Assembly (NCBI GenBank): GCA_964514665.1
Contig: CAZESH010000240.1
Coordinates: forward strand, 1-6,922
Reading direction: 5' to 3'
Length of the DNA stretch: 6,922 nt
From: CAZESH01 sp964514665
GTDB lineage: Bacteria > Bacillota > Bacilli > Paenibacillales > KCTC-25726
Below the pieces are notes generated by a model, which was not told the origin of the DNA, made no database searches, and was given only the letters and a program-made list of their open reading frames with translations. Below, one piece after another: positions 1-5,970 of the stretch; position 1 is the first letter of the stretch, and each line of letters starts with the position of its first letter. A program made the translations under genes and the position numbers.

Positions 1-1
1 G

Positions 2-826
2 TCCAAGGATCCGGAGATTTTAAAACAAGCGGATGCCATTGAAATTCATATTGGACAAGGCGCACATGCTTCCTCTTCCTCCAAAATCGCACCGCAAAAT
101 TTGCCGGGAAGGGCACGGGAAATCATGGGATTAGAGCCGCTGGAAACGGCCGTTCTTCCATCCCGGCACAAAGAGTTGAACAGGAAGGAAGATCTTAAAA
201 GCCTTGTTGATAACCTGCGGGACATAACAGGAGGCGTCCCGATCGGCGTTAAACTTTGTGCCGGTCAAAGGATAGAGGATGATCTTGAAAGCTGTATTCA
301 CGCCAAAGTTGATTTTATCTCGATTGATGGCGGACAGGCCGGAACCAAAGGTTCCCCGCCGATTCTTGAAGATGCTTTCGGACTTCCGACGATCTATGCT
401 TTATCCCGCGCGGTTCAATACCTGGAAAAAAGAAGGATGAAAGATAAAATAAGCTTGCTGATCGGCGGAGGTTTTTTTACGCCCGAAGATTGTTTTAAAG
501 CGCTGGCTCTCGGCGCCAATGCGGTTTATATGGCAACGGCTCCCCTTTGGGCAATGACGCATACACAGTTAACAAAAGCGGTTCCTTTTGAACCGCCGAC
601 ACAGCTTATATATTATACTGGAGAGTTGAAGGATGATTTTGATGAAGAGAAAGCAGCCTTTTATCTCAAAAATTTCTTCCTCTCATTCGTGGAAGAGATG
701 AAGACGGCGGTTGAAGCCCTTGGGAAAACCTCGATTCAACAGGTCAATAAAGAGGATCTGGCCGCATTGGATGAGCAGACAAGCAAAATCACCAAGGTGC
801 CCTTAGCCTATCAAATAGAAGAATAA
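2..826 (+). CDS. FMN-binding glutamate synthase-family protein, YerD type (C-terminal part; 5' end outside window)
   Basis: The reading frame is open from base 2, so the gene starts upstream; 274 residues are visible, about half of a family usually near 500-525. Seen: the FMN-barrel signatures of the glutamate synthase central domain, namely IEIHIGQGA (about residues 13-21), the glycine-rich segment DGGQAGTKGSPP (109-120), GLPTIYALSRA, IGGGFFTPED (154-163) and LGANAVYMATAP. Family knowledge: this domain binds FMN and, in true glutamate synthases, reductively transfers ammonia to 2-oxoglutarate. The C-terminal part has the HTQ...PFEPPTQ stretch of the stand-alone YerD-like proteins. The cysteine cluster that holds the 3Fe-4S centre in GltB is absent from the visible part, so true glutamate synthase activity is uncertain. 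The gene ends 28 bases before a convergent lipoprotein gene and shows no link to the PTS operon. Family assignment is confident; function is not. Confidence 0.85.
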   Translation, partial: SKDPEILKQADAIEIHIGQGAHASSSSKIAPQNLPGRAREIMGLEPLETAVLPSRHKELNRKEDLKSLVDNLRDITGGVPIGVKLCAGQRIEDDLESCIHAKVDFISIDGGQAGTKGSPPILEDAFGLPTIYALSRAVQYLEKRRMKDKISLLIGGGFFTPEDCFKALALGANAVYMATAPLWAMTHTQLTKAVPFEPPTQLIYYTGELKDDFDEEKAAFYLKNFFLSFVEEMKTAVEALGKTSIQQVNKEDLAALDEQTSKITKVPLAYQIEE

Positions 827-854
827 GGGGATAAGTGGCGGGAATTCACATGCG

Positions 855-2420
855 CTAATGGTGAGCAAAGAAATAGTCGGACGGTTGGTCGCCGATCGCT
901 TCAATATGACCGGTTTGGCAATCTAGAATATAAAGTTTATGCTGGACAAGCGAGTCTATGACTTTGCGGAACAAGACATGCTCGCCATCGCGGGATATTG
1001 CGTCGACCGTGCCGTGGATCTGAAAGCGTTCGGTTTTCTTCGTCGCGATGTCATAAACGAGCAGTGAACGGTCTGGAGCCGCTTCGATAAAAATCCGATT
1101 GCCTGACGTATCCTTCAACATCGGATATTGAATGTTTGCAGGAAGAGGCAGCACTCGTTCGCCGGTTCCATCGTCATGGATTAATTTCAGTTGAAATCCG
1201 CCTGTTCCGGAGAGCAATGCATGCTCGTTCGATACAAACACAATCGAGTGACCGTCAGAAACCGGCATCGGACTTACAGCCAAGTATGGAATCGGTTTAT
1301 ATTCCTTTTCGCTGAGTTCCGATGCTTTTATTTTCTCCATCAGTTTGTCGAAGCGTTCTGCGGCAATCAACGTGCGGATTGTGCCGTCGGGTGCTTGCAA
1401 ACGGATGGTTTGCGAGCTTGGATCTGCCAAGATCCGCTCTCCCGAAGCAATCGTGCGGGAATCGCCGGGGTTGACGAATTCCAATCCTTGATGCCGAAAA
1501 ACCGCCGGGCGTTCGTCCAACGCTTTGAGAGCGAGCATTTTCCCCCCAGCCGACTGCAGCTCCGTTTCGTAGGGCACATAGCGATTGTCCATTAATCTGT
1601 AATGATAACGCAAATATCCTATCGTATCCGGGTGGCTGATGCCGATTATTCGCTGAACCGTAATAATTTCGCTGCTGCCCTGATCACTTTTCAGGAAGAT
1701 GAATTCGGAAACGGGATCGACCCACGGGGTCATACCCGACAACCATTTATGCAGAAGCTTCTGATCCATTGCTTTATACTGGGTCATATCCAGCGGAATA
1801 TTCGCCTCAAGCCCTGTGCTGCGATCGGAAAATCGAATGGAGCTAGATGCAGCTTCGTAACTTGTTTCATAACGTCCTGATTTTTCTCCGCTTTGCGAGC
1901 TGTCGGCGAAGGGAGCGGCCATATTGAATATCGTGGCCCACTTTTGCCGCGGTTGATAAATCCTTAAGCCAGCCGCACCGCCCGACCCTGTGGAATAACG
2001 ATAGACAAGGATTTCCGGATTGCCGTCTCCAGTAAGGTCCTCCGCCTTCAGGACGGCGCTTGGGCCTATAGGGTTGTTCTGATCCTGCTCTATTGGGCGA
2101 ACGACCGTTTGTCCATCGACCAAAACCGACCATTGAAGCGGATTGCCGTTTTCATCGGACTTTAAATAGAGCGAAACGGTTTGCTTGCGGCCGGATCCCG
2201 CAAGATCTGCTTCCACTTTGCTGAGCAGTTGCCCCTCCGGCTTGTCATTCGAAGCTATTGTTTGTACAGGAGCAGGATCCATACTTACATCAATGGCCGA
2301 TGAGCTTGATGAAGAAATTGTCGGATTTGCCGAACCTGCCCCGCCCGCTGTTTCCTCACTGCAGCCGGAAGCCAGACAGAGCACTGCTGTCAGGATGCCG
2401 ATCACAATCGTCTTTCGCAT
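855..2420 (-). CDS. Lipoprotein of unknown function with VCBS/FG-GAP-like motifs and a propeller-like C-terminus
   Basis: A 521-residue secreted lipoprotein. Seen: a basic N-terminus (MRKT), a hydrophobic core and the lipobox ASGC with the lipidated cysteine at residue 20, then a Ser/Gly/Ala-rich linker to about residue 60. Two aspartate/glycine motifs follow, ADLAGSG (71-77) and EDLTGDGNPEIL (127-138); the second resembles the calcium-binding loops of VCBS/FG-GAP repeats. Residues 225-375 match nothing I recognise. Residues 380-515 contain repeated beta-strand-rich segments (SDGHSIVFVS, GNRIFIEAAPD, SLLVYDIATKKTERF, DGEHVLFR, LYILDCQTG) of the kind found in TolB/WD40-like beta-propellers. 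The ATG at 2418-2420 is preceded by GGGGA about six bases upstream and gives a complete signal peptide, which supports this start. It is likely anchored on the outer face of the membrane. It is transcribed divergently from the fructose operon and need not be related to it. Lipoprotein status is confident; the role is unknown. Confidence 0.88.
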   Translation of the reverse strand: MRKTIVIGILTAVLCLASGCSEETAGGAGSANPTISSSSSSAIDVSMDPAPVQTIASNDKPEGQLLSKVEADLAGSGRKQTVSLYLKSDENGNPLQWSVLVDGQTVVRPIEQDQNNPIGPSAVLKAEDLTGDGNPEILVYRYSTGSGGAAGLRIYQPRQKWATIFNMAAPFADSSQSGEKSGRYETSYEAASSSIRFSDRSTGLEANIPLDMTQYKAMDQKLLHKWLSGMTPWVDPVSEFIFLKSDQGSSEIITVQRIIGISHPDTIGYLRYHYRLMDNRYVPYETELQSAGGKMLALKALDERPAVFRHQGLEFVNPGDSRTIASGERILADPSSQTIRLQAPDGTIRTLIAAERFDKLMEKIKASELSEKEYKPIPYLAVSPMPVSDGHSIVFVSNEHALLSGTGGFQLKLIHDDGTGERVLPLPANIQYPMLKDTSGNRIFIEAAPDRSLLVYDIATKKTERFQIHGTVDAISRDGEHVLFRKVIDSLVQHKLYILDCQTGHIEAIGDQPSDYFFAHH

Positions 2421-2450
2421 TTCAATTCCCCGTTTCCGATTTTTTGCTCG

Positions 2451-2479
2451 AGTATAACTTTATCTATATGACGTTGCAG
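2451..2479 (-). promoter_or_regulatory. Alternative SigA-type promoter candidate for the lipoprotein gene
   Basis: On the minus strand TATACT (2456-2451, five of six matches to TATAAT) lies 17 bases from CTGCAA (2479-2474), which matches the -35 consensus at only three of six positions. It overlaps the ECF-like candidate, and only one of the two may be real. Confidence 0.3.
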
Positions 2480-2496
2480 GATCACTTTTTGTTACA
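2470..2496 (-). promoter_or_regulatory. ECF-sigma-like promoter candidate for the lipoprotein gene
   Basis: On the minus strand TGTAAC (2496-2491) is followed after exactly 17 bases by CGTC (2473-2470). This fits the -35 TGTAAC / -10 CGWC layout recalled for Bacillus extracytoplasmic-function sigma factors of the SigX/SigM type. Transcription would start near 2461, giving a leader of about 40 bases before the ATG at 2420. A competing SigA reading exists in the same place, so the sigma factor is not settled. Confidence 0.4.
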
Positions 2497-2528
2497 GATA
2501 AAAAAGGCGAACCTTGCGACTTGGTGAC

Positions 2529-2615
2529 ATTTCATTCTTTGATGCAGTTAGACTAACAGCAAATGGAAAAGCTGTTGGTGGAGGATATGGCAACTCGGAA
2601 TTTGAAGAATGAAAT
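2529..2615. repeat. Nested inverted repeat in the intergenic region
   Basis: The outer arms, ATTTCATTCTT (2529-2539) and AAGAATGAAAT (2605-2615), are perfectly complementary over 11 bases. Inside them a second hairpin pairs CTAACAGC (2553-2560) with GCTGTTGG (2571-2578), eight pairs including one G-U, around a 10-base loop. A run of seven T residues follows at 2623-2629, but it starts seven bases after the outer stem ends, so this is not a textbook terminator. It could be a protein-binding palindrome, a structured RNA or an old repeat remnant; the sequence does not decide. Confidence 0.45.
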
Positions 2616-2638
2616 TCGTCGATTTTTTTCTTAGCATC

Positions 2639-2667
2639 TTGATTATTCACAAAAACGCATATATAAT
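2639..2667 (+). promoter_or_regulatory. SigA-type promoter of the fructose operon
   Basis: TTGATT (2639-2644; four of six matches to TTGACA) and a perfect TATAAT (2662-2667) are separated by 17 bases, the optimal SigA spacing. Transcription should start near 2674, giving a leader of about 90 bases before fruR. A second TATAAT at 2682-2687 has no -35 at the right distance. The tandem 10-base units begin at 2671, right at the expected start point, where a bound repressor would block RNA polymerase. Confidence 0.65.
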
Positions 2668-2670
2668 ATG

Positions 2671-2710
2671 AATTGATCATATATAATCATATACGATCAT
2701 AATTGATCAT
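2671..2710. repeat. Four tandem 10-base units, probable FruR operator
   Basis: The units are AATTGATCAT, ATATAATCAT, ATACGATCAT and AATTGATCAT, directly abutting with a strict 10-base period. ATCAT is invariant, GATCAT occurs in three of four, and the first and last units are identical. The preceding ten bases (ATATAATATG) share seven positions with the second unit. The array covers roughly -3 to +37 relative to the predicted transcription start. DeoR-family repressors commonly bind repeated sites at their own promoters, so autoregulation by the adjacent FruR is the natural inference; binding is not shown by the sequence. Confidence 0.6.
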
Positions 2711-2764
2711 CGCAATGAAGACGTTCGAATTATATCCTGTTTCATTTTGGAGTGAATAGCGGGG

Positions 2765-3538
2765 ATGTTTGGAGAAGAAAGAAAAGAAAAGATTGTACAT
2801 TACATCAATCAAAACAACCGTGCATCCGTAGCTGAGCTGAGCAAGGAGTTTGCGGCATCGGAGGTGACCATACGCAGGGATTTGAAGGAATTGGAGGATG
2901 CCAATTTAATACGAAGGACACATGGCGGGGCGCTGTCGCTTGAAAGCGTCAACTATGAGCCGACGTTTTTGGAGAAAGAGGAATCCTGCCGGTTGGAGAA
3001 GATCGCCATCGCCAAACGGGCGGCAGAATTAATTGAGAACGGGGACACGATTCTGCTTGATTCGGGGACGACAACGTATTATTTGGTGCAACATTTGAAA
3101 GCCTTTACAAATTTGACCGTAGTAACGAATTCAACTTCATTTGTCCCGATTTTGAAGGATTGCCCCGGAATCGAGCTGATTGTCACGGGCGGATCGTTAA
3201 GAAGCTCCACAGAAGCATTGGTTGGGCCAATCACGGAATTGGCGCTCGCGAGGATGCATGTAGACAAAGCATTTGTGGCGACCAACGCGATTGATTTGGA
3301 AATTGGACTGACAACGCCGAACCTGCTCGAAGCGGCAACGAAGAAAAGCATGCTGCAGGCCGCAAAGCAGGTCATATTGCTGGCCGATCACAGCAAGTTG
3401 AATAAAATTGCCTTTGCTCAAGTCGCCAAGCTGGAAAAAATCGATATCTTCATTACAGATGACAGATTGTCCCCCATAGAGAAAAAAGAAATTGAAAAAT
3501 TAGGAGTGGAGGTTCATGCAGTCCCAGTTGAGGAATGA
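2765..3538 (+). CDS. fruR: DeoR/GlpR-family transcriptional repressor of the fructose operon
   Basis: A 257-residue DeoR-family regulator, the usual length. Seen: an N-terminal winged helix-turn-helix (about residues 6-56) with the family signature SVAELSKEFAASEVTIRRD (21-39) and RRTHGG (50-55), followed by the sugar-phosphate-sensing domain with LDSGTTTYYL (98-107), NSTS, VTGG and LADHSK. Family knowledge: FruR of Bacillus represses the fruRKA operon and is relieved by fructose-1-phosphate. Being first in a fructose PTS operon gives it the same job by inference. The ATG at 2765 is preceded in frame by a TGA at 2753, which rules out a nearby longer start. Its ribosome site is modest: GGAG at 2749-2752 lies 12 bases away, so basal expression may be low. 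Its 3' end overlaps fruK by 23 bases, suggesting coupled translation. The effector could differ if the operon serves another hexose. Confidence 0.9.
   Translation: MFGEERKEKIVHYINQNNRASVAELSKEFAASEVTIRRDLKELEDANLIRRTHGGALSLESVNYEPTFLEKEESCRLEKIAIAKRAAELIENGDTILLDSGTTTYYLVQHLKAFTNLTVVTNSTSFVPILKDCPGIELIVTGGSLRSSTEALVGPITELALARMHVDKAFVATNAIDLEIGLTTPNLLEAATKKSMLQAAKQVILLADHSKLNKIAFAQVAKLEKIDIFITDDRLSPIEKKEIEKLGVEVHAVPVEE
2941..2954. promoter_or_regulatory. Possible cre (CcpA) site inside fruR
   Basis: TGAAAGCGTCAACT matches the catabolite-responsive consensus TGWAARCGYTWNCW at 13 of 14 positions; the mismatch is C for T at position 10. It lies about 270 bases downstream of the predicted transcription start, where bound CcpA could act as a roadblock. 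Weaker 12-of-14 matches occur elsewhere in coding sequence (for example near 4664), so chance is a real possibility. Confidence 0.25.
3503..3512 (+). promoter_or_regulatory. Ribosome binding site deciding the fruK start
   Basis: Within the end of fruR, GGAG (3503-3506) and GGAGG (3508-3512) precede the ATG at 3516 by nine and three bases. The next in-frame ATG at 3558 has no comparable site, so the upstream start is preferred although it yields a longer N-terminus than usual. Confidence 0.55.
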
Positions 3539-4514
3539 CGCACAGCCAATTCCGGAAATGCTTGACAAAACGAAGGATGAACGGATTACGACAGTCACTT
3601 TAAATCCGGCTGTTGACAAGACGCTGTCCGTATCCAATTTTGTAGTCGGAGGTTTGAACCGCGTTCAGCACAGCAGGCTGGACCCTGGAGGAAAAGGCAT
3701 AAATGTCGCCAAAGTGCTGCATGGATTCGGATGCCATGTGAAAATCTGCGGATTTGTTGCTGGGGAGAACGGTGTGCTGCTTGAAAAGCAACTGCTGCAG
3801 ATGGGCATGATGACCGATTTTTTGACTGTAGCCGGAGAAACAAGAATCAACCTGAAAATTGTCGATGAAGAAAAGCGGATCACCACGGAGATTAATGATA
3901 TCGGTTTTCCCATCAGGACTCACGATCTCCAAATGTTCTTTAAAAAATTCGAGGCATTATTGAAAGAAACTTCGATTCTGGTGCTTGGCGGGAGTATTCC
4001 CGAAGGAGTGCCGAGCCATATATACAGAAAGTTGATTGAGATGGCCAACCGCAAAAAGGTGAGAACGCTGCTGGATGCCGAGGAGGAAGCGCTTCAGGAA
4101 GGGATAAAAGGCGCGCCGTACGCGATTAAACCCAATCTGTTCGAATTGGAAAAGCTTGTCGGAAGAAAACTCGCCACAGAAAGAGAAATCATGGAGGCCG
4201 GAAGGGGTTGTCTGGATGCAGGTGTTTCCATAGTAGTCATATCCATGGGGGAAAAAGGAGCCATTGTTATGGATAGTCAAGCGGCGTTTTATGCACGGCC
4301 GTTTCCGATTATCCCGCAAAGCACGGTGGGGGCGGGGGATTCCATGGTTGCTTCGCTCGCTTATGCGATTTTGGAACAAAAGCCGCTGCGCGAGATGGCG
4401 GCATGGGCAACTGCAGCCGGTACGTTGACCGCTTCAAAACCCGGTACTCAAGTTTGCACATTACAGGAGGTTCAAGCCAATCTCCATAAGGTGCAGCTAT
4501 TAGAAATAAAATAA
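3516..4514 (+). CDS. fruK: 1-phosphofructokinase (PfkB/ribokinase family)
   Basis: Phosphorylates fructose-1-phosphate with ATP to fructose-1,6-bisphosphate in the cytoplasm, feeding PTS-imported fructose into glycolysis. Seen: the N-terminal TVTLNPAVDKTL (26-37), VGGLNR, the PfkB signature GGKGINVAKVL (58-68), GETRINLKI, LGGSIPEGVPSHIY, KPNLFELEKLVG, and the ATP/anion-hole signature VGAGDSMVASL with the likely catalytic Asp275. The 332 residues exceed the family's usual 303-312 because about 22 residues precede the conserved start. The chosen ATG at 3516 overlaps fruR by 23 bases and has a good ribosome site inside that gene; ATG 3558 is the alternative. The permease gene begins 15 bases after the stop. 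Tagatose-6-phosphate kinase (LacC) is a close relative and cannot be excluded by motif alone, but the fructose-type permease makes 1-phosphofructokinase the better call. Confidence 0.9.
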   Translation: MQSQLRNDAQPIPEMLDKTKDERITTVTLNPAVDKTLSVSNFVVGGLNRVQHSRLDPGGKGINVAKVLHGFGCHVKICGFVAGENGVLLEKQLLQMGMMTDFLTVAGETRINLKIVDEEKRITTEINDIGFPIRTHDLQMFFKKFEALLKETSILVLGGSIPEGVPSHIYRKLIEMANRKKVRTLLDAEEEALQEGIKGAPYAIKPNLFELEKLVGRKLATEREIMEAGRGCLDAGVSIVVISMGEKGAIVMDSQAAFYARPFPIIPQSTVGAGDSMVASLAYAILEQKPLREMAAWATAAGTLTASKPGTQVCTLQEVQANLHKVQLLEIK

Positions 4515-4529
4515 GGGAGGAAAAGAACA

Positions 4530-5912
4530 ATGAAAAAGCTTTTGGCAGTAACGGCTTGTCCAACAGGGATTGCGCACACGTATATGTCTGCGGAATCGCT
4601 GCAAAAGGCCGCGGCAGAGAAAAATGTAGAGCTTAAGGTGGAAACGCGCGGAGCGATGGGCGTTGAAAACGCCATTACGGAAGCCGAAATCCGCGAAGCG
4701 CATGCGGTCATTATTGCCGCCGACACCGATGTGGATGAAAAACGATTTGCCGGAAAGCCGATGATCAAGGTAGGGGTAAGCGAAGCCATCAAAAATGCAC
4801 CAAGCTTGATCGACAGGGCGTTGGCTCTGGAACCCGGAGCAAAGGCTGCTGATTATGCGGACCAGATTCTGGGCATGAAGGAAGAGAGAAGCGCTCAGCG
4901 CTCGGGACCATACAAGCATCTCATGAACGGCGTCTCCTTTATGATTCCTTTAGTGGTTGCCGGAGGCTTGCTGATAGCGATATCGTTTATTTTCGGGATC
5001 CATGCTTTTGAGCAAAAAGGAACGTTTGCAGCCGCATTGATGGATATCGGCGGAGGCGCCGCATTCGCTTTGATGGTGCCGATTCTCGCCGGTTATATAT
5101 CCTATTCGATTGCGGAAAAGCCGGGCCTTGCGCCGGGATTGATCGGCGGCATGCTGGCGTCCAAACTCGGCGCCGGATTTTTGGGAGGGATCATTGCCGG
5201 ATTTTTGGCAGGATATGTAGTGCAGTTCATGAAGGATAAAATTCATTTGCCCAAAAATCTCGCAGGACTTAAACCGATTCTGATCATACCGTTCTTTTCC
5301 ACGGCGATTGTCGGCTTGCTGATGGTTTATGTCATCGGTACGCCGGTAAAAACGATCATGGATGGTCTTGCGAACTGGCTGCAATCGTTTGGAACAACCA
5401 ATGCGGTGTTTGTCGGACTGCTTTTGGGTGCGATGATGGCGTTTGACATGGGCGGTCCCGTCAATAAAGCCGCATATACATTTGCGGTGGGCTTGATCAG
5501 CAATGATGTGTTCGGTCCGATGGCGGCGGTAATGGCGGCGGGAATGACGCCTCCTTTGGGGATTTGGTTGTCCACATTGATCAACAAAAGAAAATATTCG
5601 CTGGAAGAAAGAGAAGCGGGAAAAGCAGCAGGCGTGTTGGGGATATCGTTCATTACGGAAGGAGCTATTCCGTTTGCGGCATCCGATCCGTTTCGGGTGA
5701 TTCCTTCGATTATGGTAGGATCTGCGGTGACTGGCGCACTCTCAATGGCATTTGGTTGTACGCTCAGAGCACCGCATGGCGGGATATTTGTACTCCCGAT
5801 ACCGAATGCAGTCGGTCATCTGCCATTATACCTCTTATCGATTCTGATTGGTATGGTTGTAACCGCAATCATGCTGATGGTATTAAAAAAGGATAAAGTG
5901 GCAGCATATTAA
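4530..5912 (+). CDS. fruA: PTS fructose-type permease, EIIBC components
   Basis: Membrane permease that imports fructose and phosphorylates it, probably at C1. Seen: an EIIB domain (residues 1-97) opening with LLAVTACPTGIAHT, where Cys10 is the phosphorylated residue; a linker (about 98-127); and an EIIC domain (128-456) of many hydrophobic segments with the fructose-family motifs HLMNGVSFMIP (130-140), MGGPVNKAAYTF (307-318) and ITEGAIPFAASDPFRV (375-390), then APHGG (414-418). The 460 residues fit an EIIBC protein. Bacillus subtilis FruA carries EIIA fused at the N-terminus; here EIIA is a separate gene downstream. Start ATG 4530 has a strong GGGAGG nine bases upstream. A stable hairpin follows the stop codon. 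Related permeases for mannosylglycerate (MngA) or of the Frv/Frw type share this architecture, so substrate rests on the neighbouring kinase and regulator. Confidence 0.93.
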   Translation: MKKLLAVTACPTGIAHTYMSAESLQKAAAEKNVELKVETRGAMGVENAITEAEIREAHAVIIAADTDVDEKRFAGKPMIKVGVSEAIKNAPSLIDRALALEPGAKAADYADQILGMKEERSAQRSGPYKHLMNGVSFMIPLVVAGGLLIAISFIFGIHAFEQKGTFAAALMDIGGGAAFALMVPILAGYISYSIAEKPGLAPGLIGGMLASKLGAGFLGGIIAGFLAGYVVQFMKDKIHLPKNLAGLKPILIIPFFSTAIVGLLMVYVIGTPVKTIMDGLANWLQSFGTTNAVFVGLLLGAMMAFDMGGPVNKAAYTFAVGLISNDVFGPMAAVMAAGMTPPLGIWLSTLINKRKYSLEEREAGKAAGVLGISFITEGAIPFAASDPFRVIPSIMVGSAVTGALSMAFGCTLRAPHGGIFVLPIPNAVGHLPLYLLSILIGMVVTAIMLMVLKKDKVAAY

Positions 5913-5919
5913 GAAAATC

Positions 5920-5960
5920 GGGAGGGGGTAAAGCTTTATCCCCTCCTTAAAAGATGGAGG
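5920..5960 (+). promoter_or_regulatory. Intercistronic hairpin with a potential anti-Shine-Dalgarno arm before the EIIA gene
   Basis: GGAGGGGG (5921-5928) pairs with TCCCCTCC (5939-5946), and the pairing continues inward through TAA/TTA to an AGCT tetraloop, giving an 11-pair stem with one G-U; a further G-U pair can form at 5920/5947. TTAAAA follows rather than a T run, so it is not a standard terminator. The EIIA ribosome site GGAGG (5956-5960, 10 bases before the ATG) is complementary to CCTCC in the hairpin's right arm (5942-5946, nine-base loop). The two pairings are mutually exclusive. When the upstream stem forms, the ribosome site is free. A role in RNA stability or in tuning EIIA translation relative to the permease is inferred. 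Confidence 0.55.
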
Positions 5961-5970
5961 CTTAAGGAAT

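Larger units (their letters stand above)
2421..2764. other. Divergent intergenic control region (344 bases)
   Basis: This non-coding stretch separates the lipoprotein gene (-) from fruR (+). From left to right it holds promoter candidates for the lipoprotein (about 2451-2496), a nested inverted repeat (2529-2615) followed by seven T residues (2623-2629), a SigA-type promoter toward fruR (2639-2667), four tandem 10-base units (2671-2710) and an untranslated leader. The part from 2640 to 2740 is strikingly AT-rich compared with the flanking genes. The small open frame on the minus strand at 2492-2680 starts inside the repeat array and looks fortuitous. Confidence 0.8.

Noticed and set aside
827..854. 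Possible bidirectional terminator between the convergent genes
   Set aside because: The best pairing is a four-base TCAC/GTGA stem with no T run on either strand, too weak to call.
1191..1595. 134-codon open frame on the plus strand opposite the lipoprotein gene
   Set aside because: It is fully antisense to a well-supported lipoprotein gene and its translation has no coherent domain; it is a shadow of that gene's codon use. The other opposite-strand frames over the operon were rejected for the same reason.
2492..2680. 62-codon open frame on the minus strand in the intergenic region
   Set aside because: Its start lies inside the 10-base repeat array, it spans the promoter and inverted repeats, has no evident ribosome site, and its product shows no recognisable domain or signal peptide.
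2671..2710. Short tandem repeats considered as a CRISPR array or a replication-type iteron
   Set aside because: The units are 10 bases long with no spacers, there is no cas or replication-initiator gene nearby, and their place at the fruR promoter fits an operator better.
2715..2730. cre-like sequence ATGAAGACGTTCGAAT upstream of fruR
   Set aside because: It has the central CG but three mismatches to the cre consensus, including the conserved AA and C positions.
3516..4514. Tagatose-6-phosphate kinase (LacC) as the identity of the PfkB-family kinase
   Set aside because: The motifs are shared, but no other tagatose or lactose pathway gene is present and the neighbouring permease and EIIA are fructose-type.
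4664..4677. cre-like sequence TGAAAACGCCATTA inside fruA
   Set aside because: Two mismatches in the conserved right half and a location deep in coding sequence; at this stringency matches are expected by chance.
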